This document shows positions 55,744-63,578 of a stretch of DNA of 64,000 bases, piece after piece (within the stretch, counting starts at the first letter, position 1; each line of letters begins with the position of its first letter). Made by a program: the position numbers and the translations under genes. This DNA comes from Flavobacteriales bacterium (GTDB taxonomy: Bacteria > Bacteroidota > Bacteroidia > Flavobacteriales_F > PHOS-HE28): positions 62,001 through 126,000 of the forward strand of contig JADKFY010000006.1 of assembly GCA_016717305.1 (NCBI GenBank), in the 5' to 3' direction. Below the pieces are notes generated by a model. The model searched no databases, was not told the origin of the DNA, and saw only the letters and a list, made by a program, of their open reading frames with translations.

Positions 55744-56700
55744 TCAGAGTTTGAAGGACAATCCGATGCCGAGCGTTTGCTTGAACTGTGTACCCGGACC
55801 TGAGTAGTTGATGCCTTCCGCATTGGTCCGAGCCAAGTTGGTGTCGTGATCGTACAACAGCAGTGTATTGAGCGTGGCCGCGAACCAAGAGTTCACTTTG
55901 AAGGTCCATAAGGTTTCCCAGGTCACGTCCATGTTCTGTGGGTTGCGTAGGTAGTTGCTGAAGACATCACCCCGTGTGAGAAAAGTGATGTTCTTGGCCA
56001 ATTCGGTCTGGTACTGTACCCGAACGTATCCACCGAACTCGAAAGCTGTTGTTTCGAAATTCTTCACGCCAAAAACACGTAATTCCGGATCTGTTGAACC
56101 ACCCCAAAGGGTTTTATCGTTCACGATGACCAAACGCGCGGTGGCCGGTGAAAAGAAAGCGGAGAAATTCTTGTTCGGCTTATAGTCGAGACCAAGACCG
56201 AGCAAGGTATACGCCGGAGCGAGGAAATTGGAGATCCTTGTACGGTCCTCACTGAAGCCTTCCGTGAACTGGGTCTTGAACTGGAATATTCCAGCGAAGT
56301 ACAATGCTTTGGTAAGCTCGTACCCGTATTTGGAATTCAGCTCGATCCGGTCATCCGTTTTCTGCGGACCACTTCCGTTGTGAACATCTTGCCCACCAAA
56401 GGCCAAGACCAAGCTATTGTCCCAAGCCTTCCGACCTTTCTTCCAATTGGCCATGCCGTTGAACATGGCAATACCGCTTACGGAACTGTAACCACCTGCC
56501 GCCCAATTGGTCAAATTCACTTGGGTCAGGTTGATGTTGAAGACGCCGGCTTTTGTCCATCCGTCCGGGATCGTATCCGAGGCTGCCTTATCTGCGCCGG
56601 CATTGGCTGCAGCAGCACGTGAGGCAGGGTCGATATCGTTCTGTGCCCAAAGACCGGTGCTCAGTCCGGCCATGATCAATAGGGTGTAAGTAAGTCTCAT
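55744..56700 (-). CDS. DUF3078 outer-membrane-type protein
   Basis: 318 residues. Signal peptide (MRLTYTLLIMAGLSTGLWAQ), then the DUF3078 pattern GWTKAGVFNINLTQVNLTNWAAGG, KKGRKAWDNSLVLAFGGQ, KTDDRIELNSKYGYEL, and repeated amphipathic beta strands ending LGIGLSFKL with a terminal aromatic/hydrophobic residue as in outer-membrane barrels. Function unknown; frequent in Bacteroidota. Start 56700 gives the signal peptide; an extension to 56754 is not signal-like. Confidence 0.88.
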   Translation of the reverse strand: MRLTYTLLIMAGLSTGLWAQNDIDPASRAAAANAGADKAASDTIPDGWTKAGVFNINLTQVNLTNWAAGGYSSVSGIAMFNGMANWKKGRKAWDNSLVLAFGGQDVHNGSGPQKTDDRIELNSKYGYELTKALYFAGIFQFKTQFTEGFSEDRTRISNFLAPAYTLLGLGLDYKPNKNFSAFFSPATARLVIVNDKTLWGGSTDPELRVFGVKNFETTAFEFGGYVRVQYQTELAKNITFLTRGDVFSNYLRNPQNMDVTWETLWTFKVNSWFAATLNTLLLYDHDTNLARTNAEGINYSGPGTQFKQTLGIGLSFKL

Positions 56701-56789
56701 GTCTGAAAGTTTAGGTTGGTTGACTTTGTTCGGTTTGTTTGACGGTACGTTCAATTCAGATAGCGGTACTGGTAGATCTATTCATTCCG

Positions 56790-57605
56790 TTACAGTACCT
56801 CGATCCGTTCGGTGATCAAGCGGCTTGTTGGTATGAGCTCTTCCCGGTCCTGAGTGCGAAGGGTTAATGAAATACTGTCGATCCTTTCTATCACACCTTC
56901 ATCCTCACCGATCCGTATCCGCATGCCTGGCTTGAATCGTTCCTTACCGTAGAAACTGCTCAAGATATTTGTGAGGATGTCCCGCGATGCGTAGGCATAT
57001 GCCAAGCCGAAGGCAAGCAATACGCCAGCCAGAATGATCTGCAAATTGGAGGTGATCAGTTCAGTATCCACACCCGCTACGTTCAAAGCAGTGATCGATA
57101 TGAAAAGTACGACCAGGCCACCCAACACTCGAGCCATGCTGCGGCCGCCGTTGAGCCCCATGGTTTCAGTCAAAGCGGTGATGGTGCTGGTCACTTTCTC
57201 ACCGGCCCAAAGTCCTGCAACGAAGATGGTCAGAGCTGTTAGCAAAGTGGGCAAGTAGGCGATGAACGCCGCCACCCCGGCCTGAAGCCTTTCCATGCCC
57301 ATGATATCGGCTGCAGCCATAACGAACACCACCAGAACTGCACCGTAGAACACAGAGGCCGTGAACCTGCCAACGGAATGGATACCCAGCTTGCGAAAAA
57401 GCCCGTTCATGCCCGTGCTTTGGACAATACTGTCCAACTTTCCGGCAAGCGCGCGGCGCACGATGGTTCGCACGAGTTTGGCAAGTAACCAGCCCACGAT
57501 CAACACGATCAACCCAGCCACCAGAGTGGGTAGTGAATCAATGATCCCGGATAAGTAGATGTTGAACGAAGCGGCAAGGCGGTCCGTAATATGGCTCATG
57601 TTCAT
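56790..57605 (-). CDS. Small MscS-family mechanosensitive channel protein
   Basis: 271 residues. Four or five transmembrane helices (about 18-45, 83-108, 115-138, 160-182, 187-207) and a short cytosolic beta domain with ERFKPGMRIRIGEDEGVIERID and LIPTSRLITERIEVL, matching the Sm-like beta domain of MscS. The N-terminal helices resemble the conserved TM-helix repeats of small MscS-like proteins. It probably releases solutes on membrane tension. Last gene of the sigma operon, three bases after the preceding gene. Confidence 0.88.
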   Translation of the reverse strand: MNMSHITDRLAASFNIYLSGIIDSLPTLVAGLIVLIVGWLLAKLVRTIVRRALAGKLDSIVQSTGMNGLFRKLGIHSVGRFTASVFYGAVLVVFVMAAADIMGMERLQAGVAAFIAYLPTLLTALTIFVAGLWAGEKVTSTITALTETMGLNGGRSMARVLGGLVVLFISITALNVAGVDTELITSNLQIILAGVLLAFGLAYAYASRDILTNILSSFYGKERFKPGMRIRIGEDEGVIERIDSISLTLRTQDREELIPTSRLITERIEVL

Positions 57606-57608
57606 TGT

Positions 57609-57833
57609 TCAAGGATCGGGCTTCAGGTCGGTATCAGGTCGGTTCGCGGAAGTGCCATTCCCAGATCCAACCAATCGGAATTTCTCGAATACGGCCATGC
57701 TGTAATCCGACATGAAGAGCTGCATGAACCGCATCAAGAGCATGATGCGCTTAACACTGCTCACCACATCTTGTTTTAGATGCTCGGGCGGCAGGTCGGT
57801 GGACCGGATGATCTTGAACGGATTCTCGCTCAT
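57609..57833 (-). CDS. Small protein of an ECF-sigma operon
   Basis: 74 residues, mostly helical (LPPEHLKQDVVSSVKRIMLLMRF, FMSDYSMAVFEKFRL) with a polar tail. It overlaps the sigma gene by four bases and ends three bases before the MscS gene, so all three are one transcript. Size and position fit a regulator of the sigma factor, but no zinc-binding anti-sigma motif (HxxxCxxC) is present. Function unknown. Confidence 0.75.
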   Translation of the reverse strand: MSENPFKIIRSTDLPPEHLKQDVVSSVKRIMLLMRFMQLFMSDYSMAVFEKFRLVGSGNGTSANRPDTDLKPDP

Positions 57834-58417
57834 GATCCTTCCGGATAAAGGTTTCGATACTTCACCAACGCACGTTCCCTGGACCGCATTATCCGCATCT
57901 TCACGGCACTCTCGCCCAGTTCCAGGATCTCCATCATCTCCTTGATGGAAAGTTCATCTTGGTATTTCATTAGCAACACCGCCCGGTCACCTGGATCCAA
58001 TTGCTCCAACACGGTCGGCAGCTCATCAGAACGCATGGAAAGCAGTTCCTCTTCATAGCGATCTTCCTCTTCCAGCTCCAGACCCATGCCCTCATCCACC
58101 TGTGAAGTGCGCTGCCGCTGGCCTTTGCGCAAATGATCAAGGCAGTAGTTGTAGGTTATGCGGTACAACCACGTCCCGAATTTGGATCGGTGGTCGAACT
58201 TCTTAAGGTTTACGAACGCCTTCAAGAAGATGTCGTGGGTAAGGTCCTTGGCTATGTCCTGATCGCGTACCATGCCAATGCACTTTTGGTACACCCTTGC
58301 AGTGTACCGATCGTACAAAAGACCAAAGAGGTCGGCATCCATCACTTGTTGTAGCGACAGGACCAACTCTTCGTCAGATAACCCAATGTCCGGCTTGGCC
58401 TTCTTTTTAAAATACAC
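57830..58417 (-). CDS. ECF RNA polymerase sigma factor
   Basis: 195 residues. Sigma region 2 (LYDRYTARVYQKCIGMVRDQ, DIAKDLTHDIFLKAFVNLKKF, GTWLYRITYNYCLDHLRK) and region 4 (LDPGDRAVLLMKYQDELSIK, ILELGESAVKMRIMRSRERA) with an acidic linker (about 100-120). It directs RNA polymerase to a small regulon. The downstream small protein and MscS channel suggest envelope or osmotic stress. An inverted repeat (58445-58464, GACCGAA/TTCGGTC) lies upstream and could be an operator. Confidence 0.95.
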   Translation of the reverse strand: MYFKKKAKPDIGLSDEELVLSLQQVMDADLFGLLYDRYTARVYQKCIGMVRDQDIAKDLTHDIFLKAFVNLKKFDHRSKFGTWLYRITYNYCLDHLRKGQRQRTSQVDEGMGLELEEEDRYEEELLSMRSDELPTVLEQLDPGDRAVLLMKYQDELSIKEMMEILELGESAVKMRIMRSRERALVKYRNLYPEGS

Positions 58418-58444
58418 CAGGTGGGGAGGTGACGTTGTTTTGAC

Positions 58445-58464
58445 GACCGAACTGTAATTCGGTC
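58445..58464. promoter_or_regulatory. Inverted repeat upstream of the ECF sigma gene
   Basis: Seven-base arms GACCGAA and TTCGGTC with a six-base spacer, 28 bases upstream of the sigma ATG. As DNA it could be an operator for a dimeric regulator; as RNA it could form a leader stem. Confidence 0.4.
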
Positions 58465-58536
58465 ACTTCGCTTTGGGAGAGAAGTCCAAATAGGGAAAAA
58501 CACCGCCTAAAGCGGAAGAGGTCAATACATATAAAG

Positions 58537-58611
58537 TGGGCAATACTGGATTCGAACCAGTGACCCCTACCTTGTCGAGGTAGTGCTCTGAACCAGCTGA
58601 GCTAATTGCCC
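58537..58611 (-). tRNA. tRNA-Val (anticodon GAC)
   Basis: 75 bases on the minus strand, no encoded CCA (ACTTT follows the discriminator). Acceptor GGGCAAT/ATTGCCC, D stem GCTC/GAGC, anticodon stem CTACC/GGTAG with loop TCGACAA (anticodon GAC, reads GUC/GUU), T arm ACTGG-TTCGAAT-CCAGT. Position 33 is C instead of the near-universal T. Confidence 0.93.
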
Positions 58612-58823
58612 TTTTTGCAAAGAGCGGCAAATGTAGGATCAATGACTGGATCCCGGAAGAAAATATATCGTCACCTCACCAATACACATGTTCATATTTC
58701 AGGGGTCGCGCAATTTGGTGCGAATGCGCCAACGTTCACGTTCAAATGAGGTGTACGGACCGACCGACCCATACTGCTAACAATTTCAACCGATGCTCAA
58801 TTCGGTCCTAGACCTTTGGTTGT

Positions 58824-58831
58824 TACCTTTG
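58824..58831 (+). promoter_or_regulatory. -7 element (TACCTTTG) that decides the hydroxylase-family start
   Basis: The box lies inside the longer reading frame starting at 58793 and 18 bases upstream of the ATG at 58850, so it supports the shorter start. Confidence 0.5.
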
Positions 58832-58849
58832 GTGCCGTCGAAAAGAGCC

Positions 58850-59473
58850 ATGTCGTCCAACAACCCCAACAGTGGCCGCGTTTTCAAGGACCCACGCCTT
58901 GAGGCGCTGACCCGCACGCACATCGCTGTTCCACTTACTATCTTTTTTGGCTGTGGTATCGTAGCTGCTTATTGGAGTGTGTTCCATGAGTTCGTAGCTG
59001 TCGTGCCAACTCTATCCCTCTATGCCGCTGGGATCTTCTTCTTTACCTTGATCGAGTATACCGCCCATCGCAACCTCTATCATATGGGCACGGCCAACAG
59101 CGAGCGCAAGGTCCGAATGCAATACTTGATGCATGGGTTCCATCACGATCACCCGAGGGATAAACAACGACTGGCCCTTCCTCCTATCCTTTCCGTGGTG
59201 CTCGCTGTGGCGTTCATGGGCCTTTTCAGAGCGATCCTTGGCAAGTATGGTTATGCTTTCGGTGGTGGTTTTATGACCGGCTATGCGGCGTATTTGATGG
59301 TCCATTATGCCATCCACACCATGAAACCGCCGAAGAACCTGTTCAGCGTGCTTTGGAAACATCATAACCTGCACCATTATGTAGGAGATGAAGGGGCTTT
59401 TGGGGTTAGCTCCCCTCTTTGGGACCACATTTTCGGGACCATGCCCGCAGATCCCAAGAAGAAATTGGCCTAA
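58850..59473 (+). CDS. Fatty acid hydroxylase / sterol desaturase family membrane protein
   Basis: 207 residues. Di-iron membrane oxygenase: histidine boxes EYTAHRNLYH, HGFHHDHPRD, HYAIH and HHNLHHY in the usual order, with hydrophobic helices before and between them (about 22-45, 50-75, 115-135, 140-160). It may hydroxylate a fatty acyl chain, for example of sphingolipid or ceramide-like lipids that Bacteroidota make. The start at 58850 is supported by a promoter box inside the longer frame. Convergent with the zinc phospholipase gene. Confidence 0.9.
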   Translation: MSSNNPNSGRVFKDPRLEALTRTHIAVPLTIFFGCGIVAAYWSVFHEFVAVVPTLSLYAAGIFFFTLIEYTAHRNLYHMGTANSERKVRMQYLMHGFHHDHPRDKQRLALPPILSVVLAVAFMGLFRAILGKYGYAFGGGFMTGYAAYLMVHYAIHTMKPPKNLFSVLWKHHNLHHYVGDEGAFGVSSPLWDHIFGTMPADPKKKLA

Positions 59474-59492
59474 GCCTGGTGTCAGGAACCGC

Positions 59493-60500
59493 TCACTCGT
59501 GGTCCCGACCAAATCCCTTTTCGTTGCTCTTCCACAATTCGGCCTCTGCCTTCATCACGGCCTTTAGGCTGTCGCTCACGTCCTTTTCCTCGAAACGAGC
59601 AAGGTCAGGTTGGCCGGCATTGACCCAGGCACTGTACCAAAAGCTACCAAGGGACAAGATGGATGCGTTCATGCGCGTCTCGACCATACCCTGCATGGCA
59701 TCTTCGTAAGCTTGCGTGAATTCGCGGCTGTAGCTCCGCATACCGCCGCGGCCTCGGTCCTCAAAAACATATTTGCGGTCTTCAGGATAGGTCTCGCTCA
59801 ATCTCTTCTCAATTCCAAAGACACTGTCCAGGAGCATGTGGCTATCGTGGACCGCCACCCATGCTGCATCGAGCGGACGTTCCACATAAGAGGCACGGCC
59901 GACCAAATGGTCATAGTTCTCAGCGGAAAGCTCAGGTATCCGCGATTCCCAGAACGCATGGATACCATACTGGTTCGTCATTTGCCCATTGTAGTTCTCA
60001 GTGGTGTGCAACGGCACGTGGGCATCCGCGACGTAGTGTCCCAACTCCGTGCTGTTCCGCAGGATGCGATCCACATCACCACGCTGGAAAGCGTTCACCA
60101 ACCTGCCGAACATGACCTGTATATGCCACGGGACAATGCCATATGCTTGTAGCGTGTCTTCCGTGAAGCGGGCAACAGCATCTTCCCATTTCTTGGGAAC
60201 CACTTCGAACGGATCCTGATCGCCGTGGGCATAATGGTCAATATCGATGTAGTGGCGTGCCGCCTCTCCTACTGCCGCATAGCGCCGGCTGTCCGGGTCC
60301 GTGGAGTGGTCGCTAATGAAGTCGATATGCCGTTTGTAGAAGCCGAACATTTCCGGCGGTAATGTGAAACAGGCCATGCGATTGATACGCCGATGCCCAT
60401 AGAATCCCCAAGCATGTGCGGGTTCCACAACCCGCACCGGCCAGACCACCAACATAAGCGTTGTGAGCAGCAGGAACATGATGATCGTTTTCCGGATCAT
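59493..60500 (-). CDS. Zinc-dependent phospholipase C / S1-P1 nuclease-fold secreted protein
   Basis: 335 residues. A signal peptide (IIMFLLLTTLMLVVWPV, cleavage near AHA) leaves a mature N-terminal Trp (WGFYGHRRINRMA), a metal ligand in this fold. Further ligands: DIDHYAHG, STELGHYVADAHVPLHTTEN and HAFWESRIPE. The three-zinc site of phospholipase C/P1 nuclease is therefore largely present. The substrate could be phospholipid or nucleic acid; I cannot choose. Its ATG overlaps the ComB-like stop (ATGA), so it is the last gene of a four-gene coupled operon. Confidence 0.85.
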   Translation of the reverse strand: MIRKTIIMFLLLTTLMLVVWPVRVVEPAHAWGFYGHRRINRMACFTLPPEMFGFYKRHIDFISDHSTDPDSRRYAAVGEAARHYIDIDHYAHGDQDPFEVVPKKWEDAVARFTEDTLQAYGIVPWHIQVMFGRLVNAFQRGDVDRILRNSTELGHYVADAHVPLHTTENYNGQMTNQYGIHAFWESRIPELSAENYDHLVGRASYVERPLDAAWVAVHDSHMLLDSVFGIEKRLSETYPEDRKYVFEDRGRGGMRSYSREFTQAYEDAMQGMVETRMNASILSLGSFWYSAWVNAGQPDLARFEEKDVSDSLKAVMKAEAELWKSNEKGFGRDHE

Positions 60501-61258
60501 GCACTTACCATGGTGTCCATAAGTACCAACTCGCCGTTGCGCAAGATCGGGATCGCTCTGCTTTGGTCCGGTGTAAGGCAAAACTTAACGTCCGCATGCA
60601 TCTTCAATTGTTCGATCCGTCGCCTGCGTGGTGCGGCTTTGATGATGCCCATGAAATTCTCGCGCGCCGCCATGTACATGTACTTGGCAGCTATGCTGGA
60701 ATCCTCTTCCACACCGAATTTCCCACTCTCCAAGAGCCGCTCCATTACGGCCCCTGCGAATACGGAATCCTCCAAGTTGAATTTGTCCTTCCAGCCGGAA
60801 CAGAGCAACAAGATGTTCTCGTCCTGTTGCACGAGCCATTCGCTCAGTGCCGTCAAGTTCAAAAAGGAACCGATCACCAACACCTTGGCATCCTTCGCCA
60901 GATTGATGGCCTTGGTCCCATTGGTCGTGGTCATTACGATCGTCTTACCCTTCAAGTCCTTGCCGATATAGGCCAACGGCGAGTTCCCATATTCGAACCC
61001 TTCAACCACCTCTCCATCGCGTTCCGCTGCAGCTATGTACCCTTCTCGTCCCAAGTACTTGCGTGCTTCCTCAATAGTTGCCACGGGTATGATCCGGTCC
61101 ACTCCATTGTCGAAAGCGGCGACCATGGCACTTGTGGCACGCAGGACGTCAATGACCACCACTATGCCCATATCCTGCGCGTAGACAGGATATTGACCGG
61201 GCATGAAGCAAACCTCCACCCGGTACTGATAATCAGTATTGGTCGTTGTGTTCTCCAT
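60497..61258 (-). CDS. ComB-like 2-phosphosulfolactate phosphatase family protein
   Basis: 253 residues. ComB family: VVVIDVLRATSAMVAAFDNG (conserved D-x-x-RA-T-S), GNSPLAY, GKTIVMTTTNGTKAI, LLCSGWKDKFNLEDSVFAGA and CLTPDQSRAIPIL near the end. ComB makes sulfolactate in coenzyme M synthesis in archaea, but bacterial members lack the rest of that path and their role is unclear. Two bases separate it from gcvT; it overlaps the phospholipase-like gene by four. Confidence 0.9.
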   Translation of the reverse strand: MENTTTNTDYQYRVEVCFMPGQYPVYAQDMGIVVVIDVLRATSAMVAAFDNGVDRIIPVATIEEARKYLGREGYIAAAERDGEVVEGFEYGNSPLAYIGKDLKGKTIVMTTTNGTKAINLAKDAKVLVIGSFLNLTALSEWLVQQDENILLLCSGWKDKFNLEDSVFAGAVMERLLESGKFGVEEDSSIAAKYMYMAARENFMGIIKAAPRRRRIEQLKMHADVKFCLTPDQSRAIPILRNGELVLMDTMVSA

Positions 61259-61259
61259 G

Positions 61260-62360
61260 TCAAGGCTTGTAGAAAGGCGTTTTCACCACCACCCCTTTCG
61301 TCGCTTTTCCCCGGATGTCCACCCATATCGGTGTGCCTTCCTTGGCCATGGATGCCGGTACATACGCCATACCTATGGGCTTTTCCACGGTGGGTCCCAT
61401 GGTGCCCGAGGTGACTTTGCCGACCACTTTTCCAGCTTCGTCCACAACCGGATGATCATGTCTGGGTATTCCGCGTTCGGTGAGCTCGAAGCCGACCAGC
61501 TTTCGTTCCACGCCGTTCTCCTTTTGTGCTTTCAACCTATCGGAATCAACGAAATCCTTGGTGAATTTCGTGATCCAGCCCAGACCGGCTTCGATCGGTG
61601 AGGTGGTGTCGTCGATGTCGTTCCCATACAAGCAGAAGCCCATTTCCAAACGCAAGGTATCGCGCGCTGCCAATCCGGTGGGTTTAATTCCGTGGGGACT
61701 TCCAGCTTCCATGATCGCATGCCATGCCTTCTCTGCCATGGGGTTGGGCACGTAAACTTCAAAGCCTCCTGACCCCGTGTACCCTGTGGTCGCCAATAGA
61801 ACAAGGCCAACGCCTTTCATTTCGGCGTACATGGCCGTGTAATAAGGCATAGCAGCAATGTCTTCCGTAAAGAAACCCTTCAAGGTATCAACGGCCTTGG
61901 GTCCTTGCACTGCAAGAAGCGACATGTGATCACTGACGTTCTCGAGCTTGGCGCCAAAGGTGTTGTGCTCCTGGATCCAATCCCAGTCCTTTTGAAGGTT
62001 AGAGGCGTTCACGACCAACACATAATGCTGGTCGTCGCCGTGCTGCATGTTATAGACCAGTAGATCATCCACGATCCCGCCTTTACCATTGGGCATGCAT
62101 GAGTATTGCACTTTTCCCACGGAGAGCTTACTGGCATCGTTGGTGGTGACCTTCTGGATAAGCTCCAAGGCCCCCGGCCCGCGCACGATGAATTCGCCCA
62201 TGTGGCTTACATCGAACATGCCGACCGCGTTGCGGACGGTTCGGTGTTCGTCGGTAACACCACTGTACTGGACAGGCATAAGGTACCCTGCGAATGGTAC
62301 CAGTTTTGCCCCCAAACCTTCGTGGATGTGGGTGAGTGCCGTGCGTTTAAGTTCCGTCAT
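61260..62360 (-). CDS. gcvT: Aminomethyltransferase (glycine cleavage T protein)
   Basis: 366 residues. Transfers the aminomethyl group from lipoyl-GcvH to tetrahydrofolate. Family features: GYLMPVQYSGVTDEHRTVRN, GMFDVSHMGEF, LVVNASNLQKDWDWI, GYTGSGGFEVYVP, GLAARDTLRLEMGFCLYGND and TSGTMGPTVEKPIGMAYV. Its start overlaps the GT4-like stop by four bases, placing it inside a coupled operon rather than with gcvH/gcvP. Confidence 0.96.
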   Translation of the reverse strand: MTELKRTALTHIHEGLGAKLVPFAGYLMPVQYSGVTDEHRTVRNAVGMFDVSHMGEFIVRGPGALELIQKVTTNDASKLSVGKVQYSCMPNGKGGIVDDLLVYNMQHGDDQHYVLVVNASNLQKDWDWIQEHNTFGAKLENVSDHMSLLAVQGPKAVDTLKGFFTEDIAAMPYYTAMYAEMKGVGLVLLATTGYTGSGGFEVYVPNPMAEKAWHAIMEAGSPHGIKPTGLAARDTLRLEMGFCLYGNDIDDTTSPIEAGLGWITKFTKDFVDSDRLKAQKENGVERKLVGFELTERGIPRHDHPVVDEAGKVVGKVTSGTMGPTVEKPIGMAYVPASMAKEGTPIWVDIRGKATKGVVVKTPFYKP

Positions 62361-63448
62361 CTATTCTCTGCGATCAATTTGTTGAACAGCTCCAGGTACC
62401 TGTCCCTCCACGCAATTACTGACCATTTCTCCTCAATGGTGCGTCGCGCAGCAGTACCCATTCGGGTGCGAAGGTCGTTATCGCTGATGAGATCCTCCAG
62501 CCTATCTACCCATTCTTCCCGCGAAGAGGCCAGATAGCCGTTCACCCCGTGCTGAACGATCACCTTGTTCGCACCGATATCTTGTAGCACGACTGCTTTT
62601 CCCATGGCCATGTACTGCAAGCCCTTGAAACCGCATTTCCCTCGACTCCAGTCATTATCCGGCAAGGGCATTATCCCGATGTCCAGATCGGCCAAGTCCT
62701 CCACTTCGGTGGCACTGCGCCAAGGAACATTCAACACTTCCAGTCCCGGCTCCTCCAATGGTCTGTCACTGATCACGCGTATCTGAATGGCTTTCCCGTA
62801 TTTCTCCTGTACATCTTTCAACATCCCAACGGATGCTTTAAGATGTCCAATTGTCGTCCGGCTGCCGGTCCAGCCGATCACGATCGGTCTGGAATTCCCA
62901 GTTGAAACCGCGGAACGGTACTTTTCAGTGTTGATCACAGTGGGAATGACTTCCACGCTCTTGTTGTGCTTTCTGGCATATTCGGCAAGGAACTCGTTGC
63001 CGGCGATCACGTGGTGCACATGGCCGAGGATCCTGTCCGTTTTCCCGGGATCCTTCAGCCAACTGAGCCTTCGGTTCCCGTCACTTACATCCATCAACCA
63101 GATCGCATCGTCAAAGTCGAAGACCACAGGAACACCGGTCTTGTACAAGGCCCTTTCAAAATAGGTGCTCCCCGTCATGAAGGCTTCTCGCTGAACGATG
63201 ATGAGGTCGAATTCCTGCGCCCATTTTATATGGGCCATACGGCGCCGAATGCCTTTCAGGAAGATCACACCCTTGGCGAACAGATTTCCTGCCGAATAGA
63301 ACCGGGCATCATCCTCCTCCTCCAACAACCAAGCCTGCTCAAAGCTGAAACCGTGCTGTTCCCAGTAAGGAACGAACTGCTCAAATCGATAACGCTGGCT
63401 GGGAGACCGGTCCGGGCGATGTGCGGCTATGAACAAGACCCTTGGCAT
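62357..63448 (-). CDS. Family 4-like glycosyltransferase
   Basis: 363 residues from the ATG at 63448. GT-B fold: N-terminal FIAAHRPDRSPSQRYRFEQF (donor/acceptor side), VVFDFDDAIWLMDV, VEVIPTVINTEKY, IGWTGSRTTIGHL and the C-terminal GFKGLQYMAMGKAVVLQDIG plus NGYLASSREEWVDRLEDLI, typical of GT4 enzymes. It probably adds a sugar in surface glycan synthesis. The last four bases overlap gcvT, so translation is coupled although the pathways differ. Confidence 0.9.
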   Translation of the reverse strand: MPRVLFIAAHRPDRSPSQRYRFEQFVPYWEQHGFSFEQAWLLEEEDDARFYSAGNLFAKGVIFLKGIRRRMAHIKWAQEFDLIIVQREAFMTGSTYFERALYKTGVPVVFDFDDAIWLMDVSDGNRRLSWLKDPGKTDRILGHVHHVIAGNEFLAEYARKHNKSVEVIPTVINTEKYRSAVSTGNSRPIVIGWTGSRTTIGHLKASVGMLKDVQEKYGKAIQIRVISDRPLEEPGLEVLNVPWRSATEVEDLADLDIGIMPLPDNDWSRGKCGFKGLQYMAMGKAVVLQDIGANKVIVQHGVNGYLASSREEWVDRLEDLISDNDLRTRMGTAARRTIEEKWSVIAWRDRYLELFNKLIAENR

Positions 63449-63578
63449 GGTGTGTACCCTTCGTAGAGGTTGCAAAGAAAACCATTGACATGAAAGGCCA
63501 AACCCTGACCAAAGCAGGTTCTCCCATTTCTTGAGACCCTCGCCGATCCCGGCCGGTTATCTTTCGCGCTCTTCTTCC

